This document shows positions 36,197-47,894 of a stretch of DNA of 64,000 bases, piece by piece. How positions within the stretch are numbered: position 1 is the first letter of the stretch; each line of letters begins with the position of its first letter. Made by a program: the position numbers and the translations under genes. The notes beneath the pieces are model-generated. The model made no database searches and was not told the origin of the DNA. It saw only the letters and a program-made list of their open reading frames with translations. Source of the stretch: Planococcus sp. CPCC 101016 (lineage in GTDB: Bacteria; Bacillota; Bacilli; Bacillales_A; Planococcaceae); contig NZ_VOHB01000006.1 of NCBI RefSeq assembly GCF_007859295.1, positions 1 to 64,000 on the forward strand, written 5' to 3'.

Positions 36197-36355
36197 CTCT
36201 CTTCCCCCTTTTCTTCCCATTTTATTTACATAAAACTAGGAATTTTGATTATTTTCAGATTATTAGTCGATCTAAAAATAGTATACCGAGAGGCCTGTTT
36301 AAAGTAAAGATGAATTAACAATATATTTGAAAAAAACTATTGCGGCAAAAGTAAA

Positions 36356-36383
36356 AAGGCAGAGAATATGCTTCTCTGCCTTT
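36356..36383 (-). terminator. Terminator of the NhaC-family gene
   Basis: The stem AAAGGCAGAGAA / TTCTCTGCCTTT is followed on the minus strand by T5. It lies five bases past the stop. Confidence 0.9.
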
Positions 36384-36387
36384 GTTT

Positions 36388-37965
36388 TTAAGATGCTTTT
36401 TGTTGTTTTTCAATAATAGTTGTGCGTTGAGACCAGACAACAAAGAGAACTGCCAGTACAATCAGCACTGTTCCTAATGACATCAGCAATGAACCTGTGA
36501 ATCCCATGACAATATACCCTATCGCAGCGATACCCGCAGCCGTTAATGCATACGGAATCTGAGTCAAGACGTGATCCATATGGTTACTTCCAGCTCCAGT
36601 CGATGACAGGATTGTCGTATCGGAGATTGGTGAACAATGATCTCCAAATACCGCACCCGCCAGAACAGCAGATAAAGCAGGCAGCAGCAGTGATGGCTCG
36701 GCTTCGATCATGATGGTCCCAGCTATCGGCAAAAGAATACCGAACGATCCCCATGATGTTCCTGTAGAGAAAGCCATAACACCAGCTAAAACAAATAATA
36801 GAACTGGCAGAATGGCGGTAGGAACATTTCCTTCAGAAACCACACCAGCCAAGTAAGCGCCCGTTTCGAGCGATCCGATTAAAGAAGTCAGTGACCAGGC
36901 AAAAACTAAAATCAGCACGGCGCCTATCATCGACTTGATGCCTGCCCATATTCCTTTGCCGATCCAACCGGCATTGGCTGTTTCGTTCTTTTTCATTTGT
37001 AGGATATAAAGAATGATCGACGTCAGCGCGCCTAATATTCCGCCTACCAATAATGACGCAGGTACATCGGTGTTTTCAAAAATCAACCAAATGTCGAATA
37101 CTTGACCGGCGTTCTGATAGCCGGTCCAAATCATTGCCCCCACTGTACCGACAATTAACAGCAATATCGGAAGCAATAAGTCTCTGACATGGCCATGTGA
37201 GTGGGATGGAAAATCTTCTTTCATCTCACCCGGAATTGGTTTTTCAGGATTGAAAAGCTGCCCCTTCGAAATTGCCAGCACTTCATGTTTTTTCATTTCT
37301 CCAAAATCAACATCACGGATTGCCACAAAAAAGACGATGGCCAATGAAGCGACTACGTAGAAGTTCATCGGCGCCATCCATAAGAAAGCTTCCAGTGCGG
37401 AGTATTCCACAAAGGTCTGACCTGCTAGGATGGTTGCGATGATTCCGATAATGGCTGCACCCCAACTTGAGACTGGAGAGACTACACAGACCGGTGCGGC
37501 AGTCGAGTCAATAAAGTAAGCAAGTTTAGCCCGTGAAATTTTGTAGCGGTCTGTGATTGGCCGTGCTACTTGTCCGACGGCCAATGCATTGAAATAATCA
37601 TCGATGAAGATGACAATTCCTAAAGCCACTGTCAAAACTTTTGCCCCTCGGCGTGACTTAACGCGTGTCGAAGCCCATTCGGCAAAAGCATGACTGCCTC
37701 CTGACAGGCTGACAAATGCTGTAATGATGCCCAGCAATAAAAGAAAAAGAATGATAAAGACATTGTAAGCATTAAAGCCTTCATCCCAAAAAATAATCGT
37801 GAAGGATGAAACAAGTTCCTGCAGTGCTGCAACTGGTGCGAACCACGTCAAGATGACAGCTGCGGCGATTATACCGGTACCGAGCGACAGCAGGACACGG
37901 CGTGTTAATAACACCATGACGATTGCAATGATCGGCGGCAAAATCGAATAAATCGTATTCTCCAT
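36388..37965 (-). CDS. NhaC-family transporter, predicted lysine carrier
   Basis: The 525-residue membrane protein has about 12 hydrophobic segments typical of the NhaC Na+/H+ antiporter family (IFIDDYFNALAVGQVARPITDRYKISRAKLAYFIDSTAAPVCVVSP; ALSAVLAGAVFGDHCSPISDTTILSSTGAGSNHMDHV). By family it would be a Na+/H+ antiporter. Its leader holds a complete lysine riboswitch with a terminator, and comparative work on L-boxes has placed NhaC-like genes among lysine transporters. Lysine uptake is therefore the likely role. AGGAGG precedes the ATG. Confidence 0.88.
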   Translation of the reverse strand: MENTIYSILPPIIAIVMVLLTRRVLLSLGTGIIAAAVILTWFAPVAALQELVSSFTIIFWDEGFNAYNVFIILFLLLLGIITAFVSLSGGSHAFAEWASTRVKSRRGAKVLTVALGIVIFIDDYFNALAVGQVARPITDRYKISRAKLAYFIDSTAAPVCVVSPVSSWGAAIIGIIATILAGQTFVEYSALEAFLWMAPMNFYVVASLAIVFFVAIRDVDFGEMKKHEVLAISKGQLFNPEKPIPGEMKEDFPSHSHGHVRDLLLPILLLIVGTVGAMIWTGYQNAGQVFDIWLIFENTDVPASLLVGGILGALTSIILYILQMKKNETANAGWIGKGIWAGIKSMIGAVLILVFAWSLTSLIGSLETGAYLAGVVSEGNVPTAILPVLLFVLAGVMAFSTGTSWGSFGILLPIAGTIMIEAEPSLLLPALSAVLAGAVFGDHCSPISDTTILSSTGAGSNHMDHVLTQIPYALTAAGIAAIGYIVMGFTGSLLMSLGTVLIVLAVLFVVWSQRTTIIEKQQKAS

Positions 37966-38007
37966 GAAAACTCCTCCTAGTTTTTGATGGGGGAAAAGTG
38001 AGACAAA

Positions 38008-38043
38008 AAAGGCTGACCTCTCCAGTTGGATAAAGTCAGCCTT
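38008..38043 (-). terminator. Riboswitch-controlled terminator of the lysine carrier gene
   Basis: The stem AAGGCTGAC / GTCAGCCTT with an inner TCCA/TGGA pairing is followed by T6 on the minus strand. It lies between the aptamer and the gene, so lysine binding should favour its formation. Confidence 0.9.
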
Positions 38044-38076
38044 CTACAATTCGTCTGTGCAATAAAACATCAAACA

Positions 38077-38253
38077 ACCCTGTAGCTCTCCATTTAAGCT
38101 TCCGCTTAAATGACAGTGACATTCTTATTCAGAATGACCCCAATCAATTTCCTTTGACCCAGAAAATCAATTTCGGCAAAACTTCCTTTCAGATGTGTTC
38201 TTCGCGGTCAAACTCACACATCCTACTGATCAGTCCTGCAGCCTCTACCCACC
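38077..38253 (-). ncRNA. Lysine riboswitch (L-box)
   Basis: On the minus strand the consensus blocks appear in order: GGTAGAGGCTGC, AGTAGGA, CTGAAAGGAAG, GCCGAA, TCTGGGTCAAAGG, GTCACTGTC and TGGAGAGCTAC. Total length is about 177 bases, usual for the L-box. It ends 112 bases before the NhaC-family start codon, with the terminator between. Confidence 0.93.
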
Positions 38254-38271
38254 AATATAGATTTCTTTGTT

Positions 38272-38300
38272 AGCATATCTCATAACCAAAACAAAATCAA
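38272..38300 (-). promoter_or_regulatory. Promoter of the L-box/NhaC transcript
   Basis: TTGATT (38295-38300), a 17-base spacer and TATGCT (38272-38277) stand about 20 bases upstream of the riboswitch. Both hexamers are four-of-six or better matches. Confidence 0.6.
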
Positions 38301-38326
38301 ATGCCGATTTACTCTGAAAATTCCTT

Positions 38327-39670
38327 CTACTTAAAGGCTCTGCTGCGAAAATACTGGCTGAACACATCCCGCAGAAACTCAGGCATGAAATAGGTTTTGG
38401 CCGCTCTTTTCAAACTCGGGAAAAAGTAGCCAAACGTCATCATATCCAATGTCACCAACCGGTATATTTGATCATGCACAGCCAATTTTCCGTTGATGTA
38501 AAATCGATGATCGACAAGCTCCATATTCAAGTGAATCATCTTGCCGAAGACTACACCCCTAAATCCCATTCCCTTCAACTCGAGCTGCGGCCATTCCGAA
38601 TTCAAAGACTGAAGGTAGATCTCCTTCAATTCCGCTCCACTTAACTCGACAAGGCAAGGATTGATTGGATGAGGGAGCATTTTGTGAAAATCGTAGCGCG
38701 TCATAGCCCCTTCAGGCATATCTTCCAAGAATATTCCGGCGTTGAACAATGCACAATCTGCTTCGGCAAAATCAATCAGCGCTTGGCCAAATAAAGTACC
38801 CAGTTCTGAATCCTTGAACCATTCTGCCTTGAGCTTTTTCGTACTATGAAAGATCAGCTCGTCCAATTGCTTTTTTCCCTGTTCAACTAAAAATTCGTCA
38901 AACCCTTCTCCCACTTCATGCAAACTGGAAGTTTCGATCAATCTTGCTTTGGTTTTTTTAAATACTTCTTCTATAGTAATGTGTCCGATATAGTATCCAA
39001 ACTTTCCTGCAGCACCTAACAGCGTATCGCCCTGCCACTTTCCTTCATGGAAAATATGATGGGTATGGGCACCGAGCAGGATGTCAATCTCGGGGCAAAG
39101 CTCAGCTAACAGCTCATCTTCCCTAATCCCGAGATGCGACAAGCAGATGATTAGATCTGTATCTCCTTCGATTTCTTTCACAACTTGGACAATTGATGCT
39201 TTCGCATCTGTAATTTCCCATCCCAACTTACGGTAAAATGGTGTAAATTCTGCAGTCGCTCCAACAACACCGATACGGGTTCCTTTAGCTGTGCGGATAA
39301 TATGATAGGGTTTTGCCCATTCTGGACGCTGGCCCTCTAAATCGAATAAATTTGACACCACTACTTCAAAATCCGCCTGAACATACAAATTATTAAGTTC
39401 TTCTTTCGAAAGCGTAATGCCTTCATTGTTGCCGATCGTTACCACATCGTATTCTGCCTCATTCAGCAGGAGCACATTTCCTTTACCAGTTGTTCCTTCT
39501 GTATAAGGATGAGAACGGTCAGCATGATCTCCAATATCAAAAATTAGGCACACGTCCCCTTCTTCTTCATGCCATCTTTTTCGATCAGCTAAAAATGACT
39601 TGATCCGCGGCCAATTTGTAAAATGACTATGCAAATCATTCGTATGATATATATGAATAGTTTCGCTCAT
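38327..39670 (-). CDS. yunD: Metallophosphatase / 5'-nucleotidase family protein (YunD)
   Basis: The 447-residue protein has an N-terminal calcineurin-like domain (HTNDLHSHF, IFDIGDHADRSH, TIGNNEG, LSHLGI, LGAHTHHIF within residues 1-205) and a C-terminal 5'-nucleotidase domain (ADCALFNAGIFLEDMPEG, LPHPINPCLVELSGAELKEI). No signal peptide is visible, so it is cytoplasmic, unlike secreted UshA-type enzymes. The substrate is probably a nucleotide or sugar nucleotide. It is the last gene of yunF-yunE-yunD, and no clear terminator follows. Confidence 0.92.
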   Translation of the reverse strand: MSETIHIYHTNDLHSHFTNWPRIKSFLADRKRWHEEEGDVCLIFDIGDHADRSHPYTEGTTGKGNVLLLNEAEYDVVTIGNNEGITLSKEELNNLYVQADFEVVVSNLFDLEGQRPEWAKPYHIIRTAKGTRIGVVGATAEFTPFYRKLGWEITDAKASIVQVVKEIEGDTDLIICLSHLGIREDELLAELCPEIDILLGAHTHHIFHEGKWQGDTLLGAAGKFGYYIGHITIEEVFKKTKARLIETSSLHEVGEGFDEFLVEQGKKQLDELIFHSTKKLKAEWFKDSELGTLFGQALIDFAEADCALFNAGIFLEDMPEGAMTRYDFHKMLPHPINPCLVELSGAELKEIYLQSLNSEWPQLELKGMGFRGVVFGKMIHLNMELVDHRFYINGKLAVHDQIYRLVTLDMMTFGYFFPSLKRAAKTYFMPEFLRDVFSQYFRSRAFK

Positions 39671-39682
39671 GAAAACACCTCT

Positions 39683-40510
39683 TTAAGAACTGAATATTCC
39701 TTCGTAAATTGAACGCAATCCCAAAACCAGGAGAACAAGCCGCAAAATCGTTACCAGCATCTCTGAATCAAGATTTTTATTGAATTTGGCACCTATTTTT
39801 GCGCCGATGTAAGCGCCTGGTACAATTGCAATCGTATAGACCCATGGAACATGCCCCAACGCAATATGGGTAGTCGAATTGACGATGGCTGATAAGAAAA
39901 CCATGAACATCGATGTTCCAATGGCTACATGAGGTGGAAATAAAAAAAGGAGAATCATGGCAGGGACAATGATTGATCCGCCGCCAATACCGAATAACCC
40001 TGAAGCAAACCCTACAAAAAATGTTAACAGCAATGCAAATAAAATGGGATATCCGTAGACGTACTGTTTATTGTATTTATCTGTAAACGTCGTTTTGCGG
40101 CCGTTATCAACGAACCAGTTCACCGCCTTCAGGTGATTACGCAGCAGCAACAAAATCGATAAGAAAACAAGAAGGATGCCAAAATACAAATTGAATGAAG
40201 GCAGATCCAAATTTTTATTTACAAATGCCCCTATTACTGTCCCAGGGGCACTGCCGGCAAAGAAAATAAGTCCGCTTTTATAATCCACCGTCCGAACCTT
40301 CATATAAGCCAGTGTAGAGGACATGCCTGTAAAAATCATCATGATAACAGACAAACCTACAATTTTTTGAGGGGATAGTTCAGGAAAGAACTCAAAACTG
40401 GTACCCAAAAACAACAAAGCAGGAACGAGTATAACGCCTCCCCCTAAGCCTATCAAGGCGCCAACAATGCCAGATACGATCCCGACAAGCGCCATGACCA
40501 GAAAAACCAT
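39683..40510 (-). CDS. yunE: TSUP (TauE/SafE) family anion exporter (YunE)
   Basis: The 275-residue protein has eight to nine hydrophobic helices with the two family repeats ALIGLGGGVILVPALLFLG and GLFGIGGGSIIVPAMILLF. TSUP carriers move sulfite, sulfoacetate or related anions; the substrate is unknown. The ATG overlaps the yunF stop as ATGA, and AAGGAGGA lies in the yunF end. Confidence 0.92.
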   Translation of the reverse strand: MVFLVMALVGIVSGIVGALIGLGGGVILVPALLFLGTSFEFFPELSPQKIVGLSVIMMIFTGMSSTLAYMKVRTVDYKSGLIFFAGSAPGTVIGAFVNKNLDLPSFNLYFGILLVFLSILLLLRNHLKAVNWFVDNGRKTTFTDKYNKQYVYGYPILFALLLTFFVGFASGLFGIGGGSIIVPAMILLFLFPPHVAIGTSMFMVFLSAIVNSTTHIALGHVPWVYTIAIVPGAYIGAKIGAKFNKNLDSEMLVTILRLVLLVLGLRSIYEGIFSS

Positions 40511-41370
40511 CAAAATCCTCCTTCAAATAAATCCATCTGCTTTGGCGAAAGGCCATCGAACGATAAATCATTCATTTTTTGGAACTGTTTGGCATCACCT
40601 GCCGCATGCCCTCCTGAATTGTTATTGAAAATAATATAGACAGTTTCTGCATTGTCAGCTAATTTTTTTACTGCCTGGCTGATTTCCTCGAGTTCTTCTT
40701 GATTGTAATCATATAAGTAACGCACTTCCCGCCATTTTTGTCCATGTCCAGGATTTGTCCAACCATGGACATTGCGGCCGTGTAACCGCACCAGCACCTT
40801 GTCTTTTCTTGAGGAAATCGGAACGAGCGGTATTGAACCATCTCCTGCTTGAGGTTCATCACAAACCGAATGGATCAAGTTATTATCCCGAAGAAAATCC
40901 AAAGTTTTTTCGCTCATGCCATTGGCATACCAAGATTGATGACGAAATTCTATCGCCATATCAAATTCTTTCAAACGTTCTGTAATTTCCCTTAACTGAT
41001 CGACATTTTCTTTTTGGCAATCAAACCAAGGTGGAAATTGGAGAAGCACCATCGCCAGCTTGCCGGCTTCTTTTAAAGGGCGAATCGATTTACTGAACGC
41101 CTCAAACATTTCATCACGCGATTCGAATGGATTTTCTCCGCGTTGATGGCCTGTCATTCCTTGATAGGCTTTTACTACGAATTGAAACTGATCAGGTGTT
41201 TCTTCAATCCACTTCCGTATATTTCGTTCAGGTTGTACTGCATAAAAAGAAGAATCCAATTCAACTATTGGAAAATGCGCACTATAATCGATTAACTTTT
41301 CTGTTTTCTTTGAGCCTGGGCTATAGACATCCGGATGGTCTCCCCAACCCGTCAAACCTACATAAATCAT
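40510..41370 (-). CDS. yunF: DUF72 family TIM-barrel protein (YunF)
   Basis: The 286-residue protein matches DUF72: IYVGLTGWGDHPDVY, LDSSFYAVQPERNIRKW, FVVKAYQGMTGHQR, VLLQFPPWFDCQ, MAIEFRHQSWYA, VRLHGRNVHGW and a final IIFNNNSGGHAAGDAKQF. The fold is a TIM barrel with conserved acidic and His residues that suggest hydrolase or nuclease chemistry; it is not established. It is first in the yunF-yunE-yunD run, with a GGAGGCGGG site. Confidence 0.9.
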   Translation of the reverse strand: MIYVGLTGWGDHPDVYSPGSKKTEKLIDYSAHFPIVELDSSFYAVQPERNIRKWIEETPDQFQFVVKAYQGMTGHQRGENPFESRDEMFEAFSKSIRPLKEAGKLAMVLLQFPPWFDCQKENVDQLREITERLKEFDMAIEFRHQSWYANGMSEKTLDFLRDNNLIHSVCDEPQAGDGSIPLVPISSRKDKVLVRLHGRNVHGWTNPGHGQKWREVRYLYDYNQEELEEISQAVKKLADNAETVYIIFNNNSGGHAAGDAKQFQKMNDLSFDGLSPKQMDLFEGGF

Positions 41371-41456
41371 TGTCCCGCCTCCATTTATCGTTATTATTTT
41401 ATGATAGCATAGAAAAAATAGAACGTCTTTTTTTAAAGAGATATCCTTCAGGACAA

Positions 41457-41561
41457 ATGAAATTTTATAGAGAAATTACGGATGACGCCAATAAAATCCA
41501 CTTATTAAAATTGCTTTGGAAATGTTTCAATAAAATACCCCATCTTTTAACTCGCAGATAA
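41457..41561 (+). CDS. Possible 34-residue small ORF
   Basis: The 360-base gap between yunF and the 62-residue gene holds this frame (begins MKFYREITDD, ends IPHLLTRR, basic and Trp/Cys-containing). AGGA stands only four bases ahead of the ATG. It has no recognised family and may be chance. Otherwise the gap contains only the terminator of the minus-strand gene and AT-rich DNA. Confidence 0.2.
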   Translation: MKFYREITDDANKIHLLKLLWKCFNKIPHLLTRR

Positions 41562-41663
41562 ACTCGTTTGGTATAATGCCGGCACCATATTAAATTTGCT
41601 ACTTTAAGAATACGCAAAAACTGGTAGATCACAGCACATGGGAAGCGCTGTAAAATATAAAAA

Positions 41664-41697
41664 AACCCAAAGCATACGATTCGTATACTTTAGGTTA
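41664..41697 (-). terminator. Terminator of the 62-residue protein gene
   Basis: The stem AACCTAAAGTATACGA / TCGTATGCTTTGGGTT, with a few mismatches, is followed on the minus strand by T7. Confidence 0.85.
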
Positions 41698-41731
41698 TTT
41701 CACTTATCTTCTTCGATTTCATGTCCATGTT

Positions 41732-41920
41732 TCAGAGTATTCCGCCGAGACCTTTACCTCCGCCAATGACGGATTTCGCTGATTCCATTAGTTCTTTCTT
41801 TTCAGTTGCATCAATTTCTCCATCTTCGTGAGCTTGTTTTGCCTGTTCCATAACTTCTTTGGCTTGCCCTAAGTCTGCGTTGCTGAGCTTTTCTTTCAAT
41901 GCATCGAATTTTTGACTCAT
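41732..41920 (-). CDS. Small acidic helical protein of unknown function
   Basis: The 62-residue product is predicted mostly helical and charged, with a Gly-rich end (GGGKGLGGIL). No family is recognised. The segment HEDGEIDATEKKEL has the look of a single EF-hand-like loop, but one loop alone is weak evidence. AAGGAGG precedes the ATG, and it has its own terminator, so expression is likely. It stands downstream of sufB. Confidence 0.75.
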   Translation of the reverse strand: MSQKFDALKEKLSNADLGQAKEVMEQAKQAHEDGEIDATEKKELMESAKSVIGGGKGLGGIL

Positions 41921-42039
41921 ATCTGCAATTCCTCCTTAAAATTTGTCTACGTAGATTCTATACCCGTTGCAAGAATCATAAAACGGCATATATTTAAGGT
42001 CAAAACAGACAAGGTCCAGCATGCCATAAAATCAACAAA

Positions 42040-42073
42040 AAACCTTGGCATGAGATTAGTCATACCAAGGTTT
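42040..42073 (-). terminator. Terminator of the suf operon
   Basis: The stem AACCTTGGTATGA / TCATGCCAAGGTT with a six-base loop and T6 on the minus strand lies 12 bases past sufB. Confidence 0.93.
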
Positions 42074-42084
42074 GCATTTTTTTA

Positions 42085-43482
42085 TTAACCGATAGAGCCT
42101 TCCATTTCGAACTTGATCAAACGGTTCATTTCCACCGCGTATTCCATTGGAAGTTCTTTTGTGAATGGCTCGATAAAGCCCATTACGATCATTTCTGTTG
42201 CTTCCTGCTCAGAAACACCGCGGCTCATCAAGTAGAACAATTGCTCTTCAGATACTTTCGAAACTTTCGCTTCGTGCTCTAAAGATACATTGTCGTTCAA
42301 GATTTCATTGTATGGAATTGTATCAGAAGTAGACTGATTATCCATAATCAATGTATCACATTCAATGTTTGAACGAGCGCCATCCGCTTTACGTCCGAAA
42401 TGCACGATTCCACGGTACGAAACTTTGCCGCCTTGTTTCGAGATTGACTTCGAAACAATTGAAGAAGACGTATTCGGAGCCAAATGAATCATTTTCGCGC
42501 CTGCATCCTGGTGCTGTCCTTTACCAGCGATGGCAATCGACAAAGTCATGCCGCGTGCGCCTTCACCTTTCAAGTAAACAGCTGGATATTTCATCGTCAA
42601 TTTAGAACCGATGTTTCCATCAATCCATTCCATTGTACCGTTTGCGTCTACAAATGCACGCTTCGTTACAAGGTTAAAGACGTTGTTTGCCCAGTTTTGA
42701 ATCGTTGTATAACGGCAATAAGCATCTTTTTTCACAATGATTTCAACAACAGCAGAGTGAAGTGAATTCGTCGTGTAAACAGGAGCTGTACAGCCTTCTA
42801 CGTAATGAACGCTTGCACCTTCATCAACAATGATCAAGGTACGCTCAAACTGACCCATGTTTTCAGAGTTGATACGGAAATAAGCTTGCAGCGGGGATTC
42901 CACTTTAATGCCTTTAGGCACATAGATGAAAGATCCACCAGACCAAACTGCCGTGTTCAATGCAGCAAATTTATTGTCTGCAGCTGGGATAACCGACTGC
43001 CAATATTCTTTGAAAAGGTCTTCGTTTTCGCGAAGTGCAGCACCAGTATCCTTAAAGACGATACCCATGTCTTCCAATTCAACTTTCATGTTGTGATAGA
43101 CGACTTCAGATTCGTATTGGGCAGAAACACCAGCCAAGTATTTTTGCTCTGCTTCCGGAATTCCCAATTTGTCGAAAGTACGCTTAATTTCTTCAGGAAC
43201 TTCATCCCATGAAGTCTGACTTGCTTCAGACGGTTTTACGTAATACGTAATTTCATCGAAATTCAATGAAGCTAAATCGCCGCCCCATTGTGGCATCGGC
43301 ATTGAATAGAACAATTTCAATGCTTTCAGACGGGATTTCAACATCCATTCCGGTTCTTCTTTGATTTTCGAAATTTCTCTTACAATGTCTTCAGTGAGTC
43401 CACGTTTAGACCTGAATACTGAAACATCCTTGTCATGGAACCCATATTTATAATCACCGATTTCTGGCATTTTTTTCGCCAT
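42085..43482 (-). CDS. sufB: Fe-S cluster assembly protein SufB
   Basis: The 465-residue SufB is part of the SufBC2D scaffold on which clusters are built. Conserved blocks include [52 protein letters not shown] and the C-terminal [19 protein letters not shown]. The frame extends 27 codons upstream, but ATG 43482 has GGAGGAACG and the usual MAKKMPE start. It is the last gene of sufCDSUB. Confidence 0.97.
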   Translation of the reverse strand: MAKKMPEIGDYKYGFHDKDVSVFRSKRGLTEDIVREISKIKEEPEWMLKSRLKALKLFYSMPMPQWGGDLASLNFDEITYYVKPSEASQTSWDEVPEEIKRTFDKLGIPEAEQKYLAGVSAQYESEVVYHNMKVELEDMGIVFKDTGAALRENEDLFKEYWQSVIPAADNKFAALNTAVWSGGSFIYVPKGIKVESPLQAYFRINSENMGQFERTLIIVDEGASVHYVEGCTAPVYTTNSLHSAVVEIIVKKDAYCRYTTIQNWANNVFNLVTKRAFVDANGTMEWIDGNIGSKLTMKYPAVYLKGEGARGMTLSIAIAGKGQHQDAGAKMIHLAPNTSSSIVSKSISKQGGKVSYRGIVHFGRKADGARSNIECDTLIMDNQSTSDTIPYNEILNDNVSLEHEAKVSKVSEEQLFYLMSRGVSEQEATEMIVMGFIEPFTKELPMEYAVEMNRLIKFEMEGSIG

Positions 43483-43502
43483 CGTCGTTCCTCCGTTCTG
43501 TG

Positions 43503-46466
<2,964 letters not shown>

Positions 46467-46484
46467 GTTAGTTGCCCCTTCCAA

Positions 46485-47264
46485 TTAAGCTTGTTGTCCT
46501 ACAGTCTCGTCTTCAATGCCAAGTTCAACTTTGATCCAGTCATAGCCTTCGGATTCAAGTTTATGAGAAAGTTCTTCCCCACCTGACTTAACTACACGTC
46601 CTTGCATCATTACGTGAACATGGTCTGGAGTAATGTAGTTCAACAGACGCTGATAGTGGGTAATAATCAGGCAGCCAAAGTTTTCGCTTCTCATTTGGTT
46701 AATGCCTTCTGATACGACTTTCAGTGCATCGATATCCAATCCGGAGTCAATTTCATCCAAAATCGCGATTTTCGGTTTGATCATCATCAATTGAAGAATT
46801 TCATTGCGTTTCTTTTCCCCGCCTGAGAAACCTTCGTTCAAGTAGCGCTGTGCCATATCTTGCTCCATATCAAGGACTTCCATTTTGCTGTCCAATTCAC
46901 GAATGAATTTCATCAATGAGATTTCATTGCCCTCTTCACGGCGTGCATTCATAGCAGAACGCATAAAGTCAGCATTGGTCACTCCTGAAATTTCGCTTGG
47001 GTATTGCATACCAAGGAAAAGTCCTGCGCGCGCACGTTCGTCAACTTCCATTTCCAATACGTCTTCGCCGTCCAAAGTGATGGACCCTTGCGTGATTTCG
47101 TATTTCGGATGACCCATGATAGCAGATGCTAAAGTTGATTTACCAGTACCGTTAGGTCCCATAATTGCATGTATTTCACCTGTATTAATTGTTAAGTCTA
47201 CACCCTTTAAAATCTCTTTGTCTTCGATTTTAACGTGTAAATCTTTAATGACCAAAGTTGACAT
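46485..47264 (-). CDS. sufC: Fe-S assembly ATPase SufC
   Basis: The 259-residue ABC-type ATPase has Walker A GPNGTGKST (about residue 36), the signature FSGGEKKRNEI and Walker B IAILDEIDSGLD. It drives conformational change of SufBD. It is the first gene of the operon, with GGAGG and a promoter 60-90 bases upstream. Confidence 0.97.
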   Translation of the reverse strand: MSTLVIKDLHVKIEDKEILKGVDLTINTGEIHAIMGPNGTGKSTLASAIMGHPKYEITQGSITLDGEDVLEMEVDERARAGLFLGMQYPSEISGVTNADFMRSAMNARREEGNEISLMKFIRELDSKMEVLDMEQDMAQRYLNEGFSGGEKKRNEILQLMMIKPKIAILDEIDSGLDIDALKVVSEGINQMRSENFGCLIITHYQRLLNYITPDHVHVMMQGRVVKSGGEELSHKLESEGYDWIKVELGIEDETVGQQA

Positions 47265-47290
47265 GTAAATACCTCCATAAAGTTAATGTT

Positions 47291-47306
47291 GAATGGCAAA
47301 CCATTC
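47291..47306 (-). repeat. Hairpin in the suf leader
   Basis: GAATGG-TTTG-CCATTC is a perfect inverted repeat between the presumed suf start point and the sufC ribosome site. Its role is unknown; no T-run follows. Confidence 0.5.
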
Positions 47307-47324
47307 TTAATTAGTATCATTCTA

Positions 47325-47353
47325 ATCTTAACTTATATTCACCTTACTGGCAA
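47325..47353 (-). promoter_or_regulatory. suf operon promoter
   Basis: On the minus strand TTGCCA (47348-47353) and TAAGAT (47325-47330) are 17 bases apart. A palindromic ATTAG-N7-CTAAT lies just downstream of the -10 and could be an operator. Confidence 0.6.
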
Positions 47354-47496
47354 ATCATTAAACCGACTCAAAAGCTGTGGCAAAACATTTTAAAATACTG
47401 GATTTCTCACTTATTTACAAAAGCTCTACATGACAACTGTCATGCTTTTATATTTTCAATAAAAGCTACCTAATTGAGAAACTGTATCAATAAAAA

Positions 47497-47520
47497 AACC
47501 GGCATCCATGGATGCCGGTT
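47497..47520 (-). terminator. Terminator of the 51-residue protein gene
   Basis: A 24-base palindrome with arms AACCGGCATCC / GGATGCCGGTT is followed on the minus strand by T7. Confidence 0.9.
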
Positions 47521-47535
47521 CCGTCTGTTATATGA

Positions 47536-47691
47536 TTAGTCCCGATGAATCTGCCGTTCGATCTGGCTGGCTACTTTTTGGCCTAGCTGATAATCCTGTT
47601 CACGGCGCTGTTCAACTTCAAGAATCTTTTCAGGGTCATTTTGATATTCGTCAATTCCGAAACCATGTGCATTTCTGAATGCCTGTTCCAT
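47536..47691 (-). CDS. Small conserved-looking protein, 51 residues
   Basis: The frame begins MEQAFRNAHGFGIDEYQNDP and ends ASQIERQIHRD; it is charged and probably helical. GGAG lies three bases before the ATG, which is close. The frame is open upstream for about 15 codons, and a non-standard start (ATT) behind AAAGGA is conceivable. A proper terminator follows, which supports a real transcript. No family is recognised. Confidence 0.55.
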   Translation of the reverse strand: MEQAFRNAHGFGIDEYQNDPEKILEVEQRREQDYQLGQKVASQIERQIHRD

Positions 47692-47860
47692 TTTCTCCGT
47701 CTTGTCAATTCCTTGCGAATCGATAATGAACCATTCCTTTCAATCTTGGGTTTTTAAGATTACCAGTATTATTATACCCCACCTAATTGTAAATAAACAT
47801 ATAAATAGTCTAATTAATCTGAAAATAGAACTATTGACTTATACCAAAATAAAACAAAAA

Positions 47861-47886
47861 ACCTCTGACAATTCTATGTCAGAGGT
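47861..47886 (-). terminator. Terminator of the 174-residue lipoprotein gene
   Basis: The stem ACCTCTGACA / TGTCAGAGGT with a six-base loop is followed on the minus strand by T6. Confidence 0.92.
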
Positions 47887-47894
47887 CGTTTAAT

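Noticed and set aside
41127..41561. 144-residue plus-strand frame crossing the yunF start
   Set aside because: Most of it is antisense to yunF. Only the last 34 codons after an ATG are kept as a doubtful small ORF.
47311..47330. Fur box at the suf promoter
   Set aside because: The palindrome matches only about 11 of 19 consensus positions, too few for a claim.
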